Positions 26,356 through 35,360 of a stretch of 64,000 bases of DNA are shown one piece after another. Below the pieces are notes generated by a model. The model saw only the letters and a list, made by a program, of their open reading frames with translations, did no database searches and was not told the origin of the DNA. This DNA is from an uncultured Bacteroidales bacterium (GTDB lineage Bacteria; Bacteroidota; Bacteroidia; Bacteroidales; FEN-979), in the NCBI GenBank assembly GCA_903887775.1, contig CAISRB010000018.1, forward strand, positions 1-64,000. Reading direction: 5' to 3'. Both the position numbers and the translations under genes were made by a program. Position 1 is the first letter of the stretch. Every line of letters starts with the position of its first letter.

Positions 26356-28198
26356 TTTTCAGTACGGTTTCATCAGACATCAGAATAATGAAATATATCC
26401 CCGGTTTCAGGTTTGCTTTGTTAAATGTTAAAATGTTTTTGCCTGAATATCCTTTGCCTTCAAATAAATTCTTAACCAGTTTTCCGCTGGCATCGATGAT
26501 CTTTATTGTTAGGGGTGAGGCTTCAGTAAGTGAAAATTCAAGGGAAAAGATGTCGATGACAGGATTGGGGTATATATTTAATGCAGGTTTTTGGCCGGAG
26601 CCCGGAGCAATGCCGTTTGAATTATCAAACACCTGGGCAATCCAGGTGTCCCATTTATTATTACTCCCACCGTATGAGCCGCTCATCCAGCAGGTAGGCC
26701 TGCCGGCACTGTAATGACGGTAAATGCCTGAATAATCCCCCCAGCGTTCAGGATCACCGGTATAATATGCATAGCCTTCGCCCGGCTTGACTTCAACCGA
26801 GCCCGCCTGGTTCATGGTATTGTCATATTCCACGACCCGTACAGAGGGATAAGATGAAGTGTTTACCTTCTGAAATCCTATCAATGCAGCCTGGTCGGTA
26901 TTATTCACGCCGCTGGAGGCCACGGAGGGATAACAATAATCGGAACCGTTAAGTCCAAAGACTACTGAAGTGTTTTGACCTGATAACACATCAAAGCGGT
27001 TATAGTTGATCCCGCAGTAACCATCCGGCCTCATTGAATTAAATACAAAGTGAATGATATTATTCAGGTAAAAGCCGCCAAGGGTGCGGGCATCATTCGT
27101 GTTCAGCAGTACCGATGTCCCCTGCTGGGCGGCATTGGGAGCGACCTGGTAAGCCGTGGTGTTTATTGAATAATACTTCAGTTGTGCCAATCCCGTAGAA
27201 AGGTCATCAGTAAGATTGTAGAACCTGAATTTATTATCATCGGAGGATGTAGTGGCTACCAGGTAACATCCAGGGCCATAACTCCCCTGTTGTCCGTAGG
27301 ATACCGGGCAAAGTGTAAACGGACTGCCGGCTATGTTATACCACATAGTGTACTGCAGATTGCCTCCGCTGAACCCGGGACCTTTTGTGAACTGGAAAAG
27401 GACAGCCTGGCTGAACTTCTTGTCTGAATCACGGAAGAGGTTTCCGGTGATGTAAATTTCGTTATTGGAATAAGCCAGTTTCGGGTAGTCGAAAGCGCAT
27501 CCGTCGTTCAAAGGATTTCCCGAAAGTTTGTAATACCACCATCCGTCAATGGGGTTATTCGATTTCGAGAAGAAAACCAGCAATTTCGAGGTGGCTGAAT
27601 TCAGGGGTGAAACCTGGCAGAAGAACACAAAGCGGTCGACGGTATTATCATAGATCACAACCGGATCGCAAACTCCCTTTATGTCACTGTCGCCAATGAA
27701 GCTGAGCAGGTCATTATAATACAGGTTGCTGCCCTGGGCATTGGTATAAAATATAGTTGTGTTGGCAACGCTTACAACCAGGCCATCGTTAGAAACAGCA
27801 ATGCAATTATCAAGAGGGGAACTGCCGTTACTATGGTTCCCCCCAAAGTTAACTCCGATCTCAGGTATCGCTCCGGAGCCTGAATTTTCAGTGGAGGCAG
27901 ATTTCTCTTTCGGGGCATCCATTTTCAGCTTAAGACGTTCGGCTTTTAACCTTTCAACCTCTTCGTCCCGTTCTGTATAATGAATGATAGGGACGGGATT
28001 GACAATGGCCCTCCATTGTGGGTCGGCACCGGGATTATTCACGAATCCGGCACATTTAGCAGATAAATTTATGGATTTTGATCCGGTTGCAGGAGGATAC
28101 AGCCGGTCAAGGGCAGACATGTCAGCTTTGCTGTGTTGTGCAAGTGTTAAACCTGCCGGCAGCAAAAGAATAAACAAAAACAGATAAATCTTTTTCAT
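26330..28198 (-). CDS. T9SS-exported protein with C-terminal sorting domain
   Basis: 622 residues from ATG 28198, where the signal peptide MKKIYLFLFILLLPAGLTLA begins; the frame stays open further upstream but that part lies within sucA. The body is a repeat-rich, probably beta-propeller-like domain (FGGNHSNGSSPLDNCIAVSN, DNTVDRFVFFCQVS). The last ~85 residues form a type A Por sorting domain: LNIYPNPVIDIFSLEF, then KIIDASGKLVKNL and LKPGIYFIILMSDET. It should be exported across the outer membrane and anchored or released. Its place between sucA and odhB is unusual. Confidence 0.88.
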   Translation of the reverse strand: MKKIYLFLFILLLPAGLTLAQHSKADMSALDRLYPPATGSKSINLSAKCAGFVNNPGADPQWRAIVNPVPIIHYTERDEEVERLKAERLKLKMDAPKEKSASTENSGSGAIPEIGVNFGGNHSNGSSPLDNCIAVSNDGLVVSVANTTIFYTNAQGSNLYYNDLLSFIGDSDIKGVCDPVVIYDNTVDRFVFFCQVSPLNSATSKLLVFFSKSNNPIDGWWYYKLSGNPLNDGCAFDYPKLAYSNNEIYITGNLFRDSDKKFSQAVLFQFTKGPGFSGGNLQYTMWYNIAGSPFTLCPVSYGQQGSYGPGCYLVATTSSDDNKFRFYNLTDDLSTGLAQLKYYSINTTAYQVAPNAAQQGTSVLLNTNDARTLGGFYLNNIIHFVFNSMRPDGYCGINYNRFDVLSGQNTSVVFGLNGSDYCYPSVASSGVNNTDQAALIGFQKVNTSSYPSVRVVEYDNTMNQAGSVEVKPGEGYAYYTGDPERWGDYSGIYRHYSAGRPTCWMSGSYGGSNNKWDTWIAQVFDNSNGIAPGSGQKPALNIYPNPVIDIFSLEFSLTEASPLTIKIIDASGKLVKNLFEGKGYSGKNILTFNKANLKPGIYFIILMSDETVLKNEKLIIAG

Positions 28199-28259
28199 AA
28201 TATCAGGATTTGGAAATGCTAAGGTAGGGAAAAATAATCCTGATTCAAAGAAATCCGAA

Positions 28260-31025
28260 TCATTTCTCAGCGCAATGCAACCTGCAGGAACCGTATGAAA
28301 ACTCACAGCTGCATTTCCCAAGGGCTTTTTCAACCAAAAGGTTCTGCTGCACTTTATGAAGCTGAGATGAGCCTGTGGCCGGGCTTCCGCTGGGCGGCCG
28401 GGCAACATAAGTTAGTGCAGGCTTCGGAAAATTATGGATAATATAATTCAGGGCACCCATATTGGCGGGTTCTTCCTGCACCCATTCGAAATGTTTAGCA
28501 TTCGGATAGTTCAGGACAAGTTCGGAAAGTTTCTTTTCAGGCAGGGGATACAATTGTTCAAGACGTATCACCGCCACGTTCTGCACTCCCAGCTGTTCGC
28601 GCTTTTCAATAATATCATAATACACTTTTCCTGAGCAGAAAGCCAGTTTTGTGATTTGACTTTTATTCACCAGCCGGTCATCAATCACTTCGCTAAATCC
28701 ACCCTGTGTAAACTCACTGATCTTTGAAACGCAGAGCGGATGCCGGAGCAGGCTTTTAGGTGTGAACACCACCAGGGGTTTACGGAATTCACGGTTGATC
28801 TGTCTTCTCAGCAGATGGAAGAAGTTTGCAGGAGTAGTGCAGTTTGCGATCTGCCAGTTGTAATGGCCCGAGAGGGTAAGAAAACGTTCCAGCCTGGCGC
28901 TTGAATGTTCAGGTCCCTGGCCTTCATAACCATGAGGCAGGAACAGGACAAGTCCGTTCATCACTTTCCATTTATCCTCAGCGCTGCTGATGTACTGGTC
29001 GATGATGACCTGGGTGCCATTGTTGAAATCGCCGAATTGGGCTTCCCATATAGTTAGTCCTCCGGGAGTTGCGAAAGCAAAACCATATTCGAACCCGAGC
29101 ACTCCGTATTCAGAAAGCAGGGAATTATATACCCTGAAATCAGGTTGTCCTTCGCTGATATGATCGAGGGGGATGAATTTATCCTCAGAGTCTTCCACTG
29201 TAAGTACGGCATGACGGTGAGAAAACGTTCCCCTTTGTGAATCCTGGCCGCTTATACGTACAGGGTGGCCTTCTGCCAGCAGGCTGCCATAAGCAAGGAG
29301 TTCGCCCATCGCCCAGTCGAGCCTGCCTTCACCCTGCAACATCGCTTTACGGTCATCCTGGAGCTTAACTATTTTACGGAAGAAATTCACACCTTCGGGA
29401 AGGTATGTCAGTTTACTGCTTATTTCATACAGAGAGGTTTCGGATATCGCAGTTACGGGTGAGCTTTTAAAATCTTCCGGCAAAGCCCGGCGGAAATTTT
29501 TCCAAAGCGGCCCCAGGAACGGAGTGATGTCAGCTTTTTCAATAGTTTTGGATGACTGAAATGCCAGTTCAAGTGAAGCGTTAATTTCTTTGCGCAAACC
29601 GGGAATGTCAAAATTCCCTGCACTTCCTTCCTCTTCCAGCTTGTGAATGTATATCTCAAGCGGATCCGGATGACCCTCAATTATTTTGTACAGTATTGGT
29701 TGAGTAAAACGGGGCTCGTCGCTTTCGTTATGCCCATATTTACGGTAACCAAGAAGGTCTATGAAAACGTCTTTATGAAAATAGTTGCGGAATTCCATGG
29801 CAAGCCGAACTGTATAGACAACGGCTTCGACGTCATCGGCATTCACATGGAAAACCGGAGACTGAATGGTTTTAGCAACATCGGTGCAATATACGCTGGA
29901 CCTGCCGTCAAGGTAGTTCGTAGTGAACCCGATTTGATTATTGATGACTAAATGTATGGTTCCACCGGTTTTATAGGCCTCAAGGTCGGCCATCTGTATC
30001 GTTTCATATATGATGCCCTGGCCAGCGATGGAGGCATCTCCATGAATAAGAACGGGTACCAGCCTGGAGTTGTCGCCATCATAAGCACTTTCAATCCGGC
30101 CGCGCGCAAGTCCTTCCACTACAGGGTCCACTGCTTCAAGGTGGGATGGATTGGGACAAAGAGTGAGGTTCAGCTGATTCCCGTCAGCGGCAACAACCGT
30201 TGTGGAATAGCCCAGGTGGTACTTTACATCACCGAGCAGCTCGTCATCACTGTATTCCTTGCCTTCGAACTCGGAAAATATCTGGTTAAAGGGTTTATGC
30301 ATGATGTTTCCGAGAACATTCAGCCTTCCCCTATGGGCCATACCCAGGATGAATTCATGAACCCCGAGTTCCGCTCCTTTCCCTATCACGGCATCCAGGG
30401 CAGGGATAAGGGATTCAACGCCTTCAAGCGAAAAGCTCTTATGTCCCGGGAATTTTTTATGGATGAATTTCTCCATTAACACTGCTTCAGCAAGTTTCCT
30501 GAGAATACGGCCTTTTTCATCCAGGGAGAATGCAGGGGTGTTTTTAACCGGCTCCATGCGATTAATGAACCATTCAACCACTTCCGGCCTCCGGATATAA
30601 TAATACTCTATGCCGATTGATCCGCAATACGTTTTCTGCAGATGGGTAATGATGTCACTAAGTCTGGCGTTACCAAGGCCAAGTTCCCTGCCTGCCTGGA
30701 AATCTTTCACAAGGTCGTCCTTGCCGAGAGAGAAATTCTCAATTTCGAGGTTGGGTGTATATTTACGCCTGGTCCTGACGGGATTGGTCTTTGTAAACAG
30801 ATGACCTCTCTGGCGGTAGGCCGTGATGAGGTTTATGACCTTGAATTCGTCAGGATAAACTGTAGTTTCTCCTGACTGGGCTTTATAATTTTTCTGGCAG
30901 AACTCGAAGCCTTCAAAAAAATTCCGCCAGGATTTGTCAACAGATGCAGGATCCTTGCGGTATTTCTCAAAAAGTTCCTCCATCACGGCTGCATCCAGGG
31001 TGCTGAGATATGAGAATGGGTCCAT
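28260..31025 (-). CDS. sucA: 2-oxoglutarate dehydrogenase E1 component
   Basis: A 921-residue thiamine-diphosphate enzyme that decarboxylates 2-oxoglutarate and succinylates the E2 lipoyl group. Motifs: SYLSTLDAAVMEELFEKYR (E1 N-terminal peptide), GMAHRGRLNVLGNI, the ThDP motif starting GDASIAGQGIIYE, YRKYGHNESDEPRFTQP, and the transketolase-like C-terminal half (DSQRGTFSHRHAVL, WEAQFGDFNNG, GYEGQGPEHSSARLERFL). Length matches the family. It appears to head the run sucA - T9SS protein - lipoprotein - odhB - nadB. Confidence 0.97.
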   Translation of the reverse strand: MDPFSYLSTLDAAVMEELFEKYRKDPASVDKSWRNFFEGFEFCQKNYKAQSGETTVYPDEFKVINLITAYRQRGHLFTKTNPVRTRRKYTPNLEIENFSLGKDDLVKDFQAGRELGLGNARLSDIITHLQKTYCGSIGIEYYYIRRPEVVEWFINRMEPVKNTPAFSLDEKGRILRKLAEAVLMEKFIHKKFPGHKSFSLEGVESLIPALDAVIGKGAELGVHEFILGMAHRGRLNVLGNIMHKPFNQIFSEFEGKEYSDDELLGDVKYHLGYSTTVVAADGNQLNLTLCPNPSHLEAVDPVVEGLARGRIESAYDGDNSRLVPVLIHGDASIAGQGIIYETIQMADLEAYKTGGTIHLVINNQIGFTTNYLDGRSSVYCTDVAKTIQSPVFHVNADDVEAVVYTVRLAMEFRNYFHKDVFIDLLGYRKYGHNESDEPRFTQPILYKIIEGHPDPLEIYIHKLEEEGSAGNFDIPGLRKEINASLELAFQSSKTIEKADITPFLGPLWKNFRRALPEDFKSSPVTAISETSLYEISSKLTYLPEGVNFFRKIVKLQDDRKAMLQGEGRLDWAMGELLAYGSLLAEGHPVRISGQDSQRGTFSHRHAVLTVEDSEDKFIPLDHISEGQPDFRVYNSLLSEYGVLGFEYGFAFATPGGLTIWEAQFGDFNNGTQVIIDQYISSAEDKWKVMNGLVLFLPHGYEGQGPEHSSARLERFLTLSGHYNWQIANCTTPANFFHLLRRQINREFRKPLVVFTPKSLLRHPLCVSKISEFTQGGFSEVIDDRLVNKSQITKLAFCSGKVYYDIIEKREQLGVQNVAVIRLEQLYPLPEKKLSELVLNYPNAKHFEWVQEEPANMGALNYIIHNFPKPALTYVARPPSGSPATGSSQLHKVQQNLLVEKALGKCSCEFSYGSCRLHCAEK

Positions 31026-31131
31026 GTGTTGTCCTGCTTATTATGCCGGGAATGATTATTTGTAAAATGAACAACAACACCGATCTCAAAAGTGCTGACC
31101 GGATATGCGATGAATGCAAAGACAGGAGACG

Positions 31132-32178
31132 TTATTTGCTATTTGTATGAACAGTAACAACCGTGTTTGAGTTTCCAATGTCTATCCCTACGTAAGTCGT
31201 TCCATCCATCAATTCCTGGTTGTTAACTGATTGTGCGAGTGATATCGAATTCAAACAATATCCTTCGCTGGCACAAAGATATGGATCGGGGTAAACAATA
31301 ACATCGAGAATTTCCTGAAATTCCTGTCTGAAAAGGTCTACCAATTCCTGGTACATTGCACCTCCGCCAACTAGATACAGTTTATTGGCTTTAACAAAGT
31401 CTTCATTAAGGAATTTCTTACGCATCCCAGGCGAAATAACTTCATTAAAGTAGCTGGTCAGGGCCCGTTTCCGCATTTCTGTGACATCGACTTTACGACG
31501 GTTGATGACAAAGTAGCCGCGTTGAAAAGCACGTTCTATTTGCTGTTCAGTGAGCAGATTGATATAATATTGCTTTTGGATCTCATTCTCAAGAATATTA
31601 ACGGCAAAGTTGATCCCTTTTTCACTATGGGCAGTACGCTGAACGATACCGGTTTGGGTGGAAAGGGCTAGTTCGAAGCTTCCAAACCCAAGACTGCCGA
31701 TAAAGAAGTTCTGTTTCTCGGCAATTTGTCCTTCCCTTATTGCTTTGATGCAACCACTTATCTCGGTTATTACATCGATAGAATCAACATTGACACTAAC
31801 CGTTTCAACTCCGGAACCCCCAAAGGTCCTGGTATCGAGACTAACCAGATGTTTGCCTAAAAAGAAATCTCTGGCTCCTTTTTTATAAACCGGGTATGTA
31901 ACGAAAGGGAAACCTGCTGTAATTACCAGTTTATTGTCTGTACCTTGTGTGGCCATAATTAAACTGGTCAAAGCCAATAGCTGATAATCTAACTCTGAGG
32001 CTGAACTGTTAAGAAGCTTATGTGGAGCATTGCCTTGATTTAATGCCATATTCCCAATCAGATAATCGTGTTGGTTAAAGTTGACGATTTTCACCCCGTC
32101 AATAAAATTTTCAGCCACTTTAGCGTAATCAACGAAGCTCTCTTCGTATACACTTGGAAATACATACGATCGTTTCAT
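31132..32178 (-). CDS. Actin-like ATPase with apparent circular permutation
   Basis: A 348-residue protein recognisable as an actin/ParM/Alp-type ATPase. It starts MKRSYVFPSVYEESF, which normally follows the first beta hairpin, then has DYLIGNMAL and KLVITAGFPFVTYP. The phosphate-2 region is FFIGSLGFGSFELALSTQ (158-174), where the usual Asp residues are Ser and Glu. The adenosine motif is KLYLVGGGAMYQEL (266-279). The phosphate-1 motif YVGIDIGNSNTVVTV, which in other actins is at the very N-terminus, is at 329-343, directly before the stop. The simplest reading is that new termini were made between strands 2 and 3 of subdomain IA. It lies 82 bp downstream of a bactofilin gene on the same strand. 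Confidence 0.82.
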   Translation of the reverse strand: MKRSYVFPSVYEESFVDYAKVAENFIDGVKIVNFNQHDYLIGNMALNQGNAPHKLLNSSASELDYQLLALTSLIMATQGTDNKLVITAGFPFVTYPVYKKGARDFFLGKHLVSLDTRTFGGSGVETVSVNVDSIDVITEISGCIKAIREGQIAEKQNFFIGSLGFGSFELALSTQTGIVQRTAHSEKGINFAVNILENEIQKQYYINLLTEQQIERAFQRGYFVINRRKVDVTEMRKRALTSYFNEVISPGMRKKFLNEDFVKANKLYLVGGGAMYQELVDLFRQEFQEILDVIVYPDPYLCASEGYCLNSISLAQSVNNQELMDGTTYVGIDIGNSNTVVTVHTNSK

Positions 32179-32260
32179 AATGATTTATAATTGTTTATAG
32201 ACATTGATTTATAATATTTCTTTTCAAATTTACCTAATTTGATGGTTCCTGTCAAATAAA

Positions 32261-32989
32261 TTACTTAAAACGGGATGAACTGCCGGTTCCGGGCATTTGC
32301 CTGATTGAATTAAAAAGAAATGATTCTTTTTCCTGAGAGTCACCGGAACCTCCGTTTTCCGGAGCGGCCTCTCCCGGATCTGATTCATTTTCCGGAGGGG
32401 TTTCTCTGTTTTCTGTTAGTTCAAAAGGGATATTTTGAAGACTATTGGTATCAACTGCTGAAGATTCTGATATGGGAATTTTATCGAAGTTGAATTTAAT
32501 TTCATTTTCAGTCTGCAGAAAAATAAAATGTTTTTGCTTTCTATCCAACATTTTGAAAATGTTTTCAAACGTCGTTTGCGCCAATGAAAATGTATTATCA
32601 ATCCAGCTTTCTTCCAGTAATCTGATGTTTTCTTCGGCTTGATGTATTAAGGCTCTGTCATTTGCTTCCAGTTCATCACGGACAATTATATTTGCTTGCA
32701 CAACAGCTCCTTCTTCCACATTGATAACCCCGGTATATAAATTTCCAAAGATGGAAGAACCTGGAAAAAGCCTGGTTGTTCCCATCACGACAGCCGTTCC
32801 TTCAAGCCTGCCGCAGACAACCAGATCGGTGGCGTACAACACGCCTTTCATATAACCGGTCTTGCCTATGATAATATCACGGGACGATTCTATTTTTCCA
32901 AAGACCTGACCTTCAATACGTGCCGTGTTGGTAAGTGCAAACACTCCATTGACCTTTGAACCCTCATTGATTACAATTGGTATATCCAT
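32261..32989 (-). CDS. Bactofilin-like polymer-forming cytoskeletal protein
   Basis: A 242-residue protein. Residues ~5-115 form the bactofilin right-handed beta helix with short Gly-rich turns (GSKVNGVFALTNTARIEGQV, KIESSRDIIIGKTGYMKG, LVVCGRLEGTAVVMGTTRL). A helical segment follows, then an acidic, disordered C-terminal tail rich in Glu, Ser and Gly (GEAAPENGGSGDSQEKES). Bactofilins polymerise without nucleotide and act as scaffolds for envelope enzymes or other cytoskeletal proteins. The actin-like gene downstream on the same strand suggests that the two polymers work together. Confidence 0.87.
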   Translation of the reverse strand: MDIPIVINEGSKVNGVFALTNTARIEGQVFGKIESSRDIIIGKTGYMKGVLYATDLVVCGRLEGTAVVMGTTRLFPGSSIFGNLYTGVINVEEGAVVQANIIVRDELEANDRALIHQAEENIRLLEESWIDNTFSLAQTTFENIFKMLDRKQKHFIFLQTENEIKFNFDKIPISESSAVDTNSLQNIPFELTENRETPPENESDPGEAAPENGGSGDSQEKESFLFNSIRQMPGTGSSSRFK

Positions 32990-33031
32990 AAAGACAATAA
33001 GTCAGTTCCCTTATTATACTGCTAATTTATG

Positions 33032-33057
33032 AATAAGTTGCAAATGATCAACTTATT
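33032..33057. promoter_or_regulatory. Inverted repeat upstream of the bactofilin gene
   Basis: AATAAGTTG (33032-33040) and CAACTTATT (33049-33057) are perfect 9-bp arms around an 8-nt centre, 43-68 bp upstream of the bactofilin start. The position and symmetry fit a dimeric regulator site. No exact -7 box could be placed beside it. The rest of the AT-rich gap from 32990 to 33158 holds nothing else recognisable. Confidence 0.45.
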
Positions 33058-33158
33058 GACAAATTTCAGTTTTTTTGTCTATATGCAATAATAGCCATTA
33101 TTTTTTTAATTCCAAAAAGTAAACCGGGAAATACAGGGCAAAAATGCCGTGGAATTTT

Positions 33159-35288
33159 TTACTTTTTTTGCTGTTTCAGGAAATTATCCAGGCCACCATC
33201 CATCCATGTTATAAATTCATCCACATTGAGGTTGTATGCCCGGGGCTTCGCGAGCAGGTTTCCCGCAGTATCAAGCAGTACGTAATAAGGCTGTGAATTT
33301 ATTTTGAACCTGGATATCTGGAAGTCAGCATAGATGCGGCCTATCGATTTCTTCACTTTGCCGTCGTATTTGCTCGTGATCCATTCAGCCTCAGGGACAT
33401 CAGTTTTATCATCGACATACAATGCAGTCACGATAAATTTTTCACGGAGTCTTTGAAGCACCGGGGGCGCCGACCAGACATTGGCTTCCATTTCGCGGCA
33501 GTTCACGCAGCCGTGACCGGTAAAGTCAATGAAAAGGGGCTTGTTGATCTTTCTAGCGCATGAAAGAGCCTGTTTGTAGTCGAAGTAGCCTTCAAGACCA
33601 TGGGGCAGCTTCAGGAAATCGCTGTATCTTGCTTTTTCGCAGAGGGCGGATGGCGTGCTGCTGCCACTGCCTGAAAATGCTTTGACTTCCTCGCGGATAA
33701 TCCGGGTGAGGTCAAAATCAAGCGAGGTTTCAGGAGGAAGATATCCTGATAAGGCTTTCAGGGGAGCTCCAAACATTCCCGGTATCATATAAATCACAAA
33801 TGAGAAGGTGATAATCGAGAGAAGCAGCCTGGGAACACTGATGAAGGGCAGGTCTGAATCATGGTTGAATTTAAGTTTTCCCAGAAGGTAGAATCCCATG
33901 AGTGTGAAGGTGATAATCCACATGGCAAGATAGACTTCCCTGTCAAGGATATGCCAATGGTAAGTCTGGTCAGCTATGCTCAGGAACTTAAGTCCAAGTG
34001 CGATCTCAAGGAATCCCAGCACAACCTTGACCGAGTTGAGCCATCCGCCCGATTTGGGAAGACCTGCAAGCCAGGAGGGGAAAAATGCAAAGAGAGCAAA
34101 GGGCAGGGCAAAGGCCAGTGAAAAACCTAACATTCCGATAATAGGCTGGAGTATTTGCCCGCTTGCCGATTTCACAAGGATCGCTCCAACGATCGGTCCA
34201 GTGCAGGAAAAGGAGACCAGCACAAGAGTAAAGGCCATGAAAAATGCGCCGGTATACCCGCCTTTATCCGCCTGTTTATCGGCTTTGTTCACGAGCCAGG
34301 AAGGCAGGGTGATCTCGAACATGCCCAGGAACGATGCCGCAAAGACCATAAAAATCAAAAAGAAAAACACATTGGGGATCCAGTGTGTACTCAGGAAATT
34401 TGCAAAATTGGCACCAAGGGTAACAGCGACTACCGTTCCGATTATTGTATAAATGATTATAATTGAAAGTCCGTAGACGATGGCTTGCATTCTCCCTTTG
34501 CGTTTGTTCTCGCTGCCTTTCATGAAAAAAGTAACGGTCATCGGGATCATCGGAAATACGCAGGGTGTCACGATCGCAGCAAGGCCTGCCAGGAAGCTTA
34601 TCAAAAAGAAGATAAGCAGTGATTTATCCTTTTCTGTACCCGCAGGGACTGAGCTGAACTGTGTCAGTTTAGCGCTGTCCTGTTTTGCACCGCAGCATGC
34701 TTTTGCACCGGCTGTTTTTGAGGTATCGGTTACGGAAACATTAGCTTTATTGGCAGCGGCTGTTGCACCCCCCGCAGCTGTAACTTTCCCGGGCTCTTCC
34801 CGGGTCGTTGCAGTTGAAGCGGCTTCCGGATTTCCCCTGACAGCAAACTCAAACTCTGTTTCGACCGGTGCAATGCAAGAGCGGTCGTTGCAGCACATGA
34901 AGTATACATTGCCTTTGACTGTAAAATCTGTTTTTGAGAGGACCTTTATCTTTTGTTTGAAAACACCTTTGTCGGGGAAATAGGTGACAACCATATTATT
35001 CATCTGCGGGTCTTTTTCCTTTACCCCTTTAGGTTCATCAACTTTTCCGACCAGTTCATAATAAGGGCTTTTAATAAAGGTGAATTCAGTGGGTACAGGT
35101 CCATCAGGAATAACTTCCTGTGAATAGGTATGCCACCCTTTGTCGGCATTTGAAATCAATAATAAGACAGCTTCGCCGGGCTTTGTCTGTTCAACTTTAA
35201 AGGTCCATTTTACAGGTTCAAGTATCTGAGCGAACAGGAATAAAGGCATCAAAGCAAATGCCAGAAAGAAGAAGCTTGATCTTTTCAT
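33159..35288 (-). CDS. dsbD: Thiol:disulfide interchange protein DsbD
   Basis: A 709-residue protein with the three DsbD parts. The periplasmic alpha domain follows a signal peptide and has CCNDRSC (Cys 132-138). A linker follows (about 150-220) that is rich in Ala/Thr and contains KACCGAK. The membrane domain has the redox cysteines in TPCVFPMIP (C243) and SFSCTGPIVG (C362). The C-terminal thioredoxin-like domain has FTGHGCVNCREME (C594, C597). It carries electrons from cytoplasmic thioredoxin to periplasmic thiol enzymes. The tilS gene is upstream on the same strand with a 72-bp gap holding a -7 box. Confidence 0.95.
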   Translation of the reverse strand: MKRSSFFFLAFALMPLFLFAQILEPVKWTFKVEQTKPGEAVLLLISNADKGWHTYSQEVIPDGPVPTEFTFIKSPYYELVGKVDEPKGVKEKDPQMNNMVVTYFPDKGVFKQKIKVLSKTDFTVKGNVYFMCCNDRSCIAPVETEFEFAVRGNPEAASTATTREEPGKVTAAGGATAAANKANVSVTDTSKTAGAKACCGAKQDSAKLTQFSSVPAGTEKDKSLLIFFLISFLAGLAAIVTPCVFPMIPMTVTFFMKGSENKRKGRMQAIVYGLSIIIIYTIIGTVVAVTLGANFANFLSTHWIPNVFFFLIFMVFAASFLGMFEITLPSWLVNKADKQADKGGYTGAFFMAFTLVLVSFSCTGPIVGAILVKSASGQILQPIIGMLGFSLAFALPFALFAFFPSWLAGLPKSGGWLNSVKVVLGFLEIALGLKFLSIADQTYHWHILDREVYLAMWIITFTLMGFYLLGKLKFNHDSDLPFISVPRLLLSIITFSFVIYMIPGMFGAPLKALSGYLPPETSLDFDLTRIIREEVKAFSGSGSSTPSALCEKARYSDFLKLPHGLEGYFDYKQALSCARKINKPLFIDFTGHGCVNCREMEANVWSAPPVLQRLREKFIVTALYVDDKTDVPEAEWITSKYDGKVKKSIGRIYADFQISRFKINSQPYYVLLDTAGNLLAKPRAYNLNVDEFITWMDGGLDNFLKQQKK

Positions 35289-35310
35289 GACTTCCTTGAA
35301 TGTTAGGGGA

Positions 35311-35318
35311 CAAATGTA
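35311..35318 (-). promoter_or_regulatory. -7 promoter box for dsbD
   Basis: TACATTTG on the minus strand is an exact TAnnTTTG box 22 bp upstream of the dsbD start. No convincing -33 TTTG lies at the right distance. Confidence 0.45.
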
Positions 35319-35360
35319 GGGAAAATCGCGAAGCAGAGAAAATTTGTAAAGCAGGCCGGG

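Noticed and set aside
28199..28408. 70-residue N-terminal extension of the T9SS protein
   Set aside because: It lies within sucA in another frame and would place the signal peptide inside the protein.
31132..31206. The terminal phosphate-1 segment of the actin-like gene as the start of a separate gene
   Set aside because: It is in frame with the upstream part without a stop, and a stop codon follows after about 25 codons, so no separate actin could begin here.
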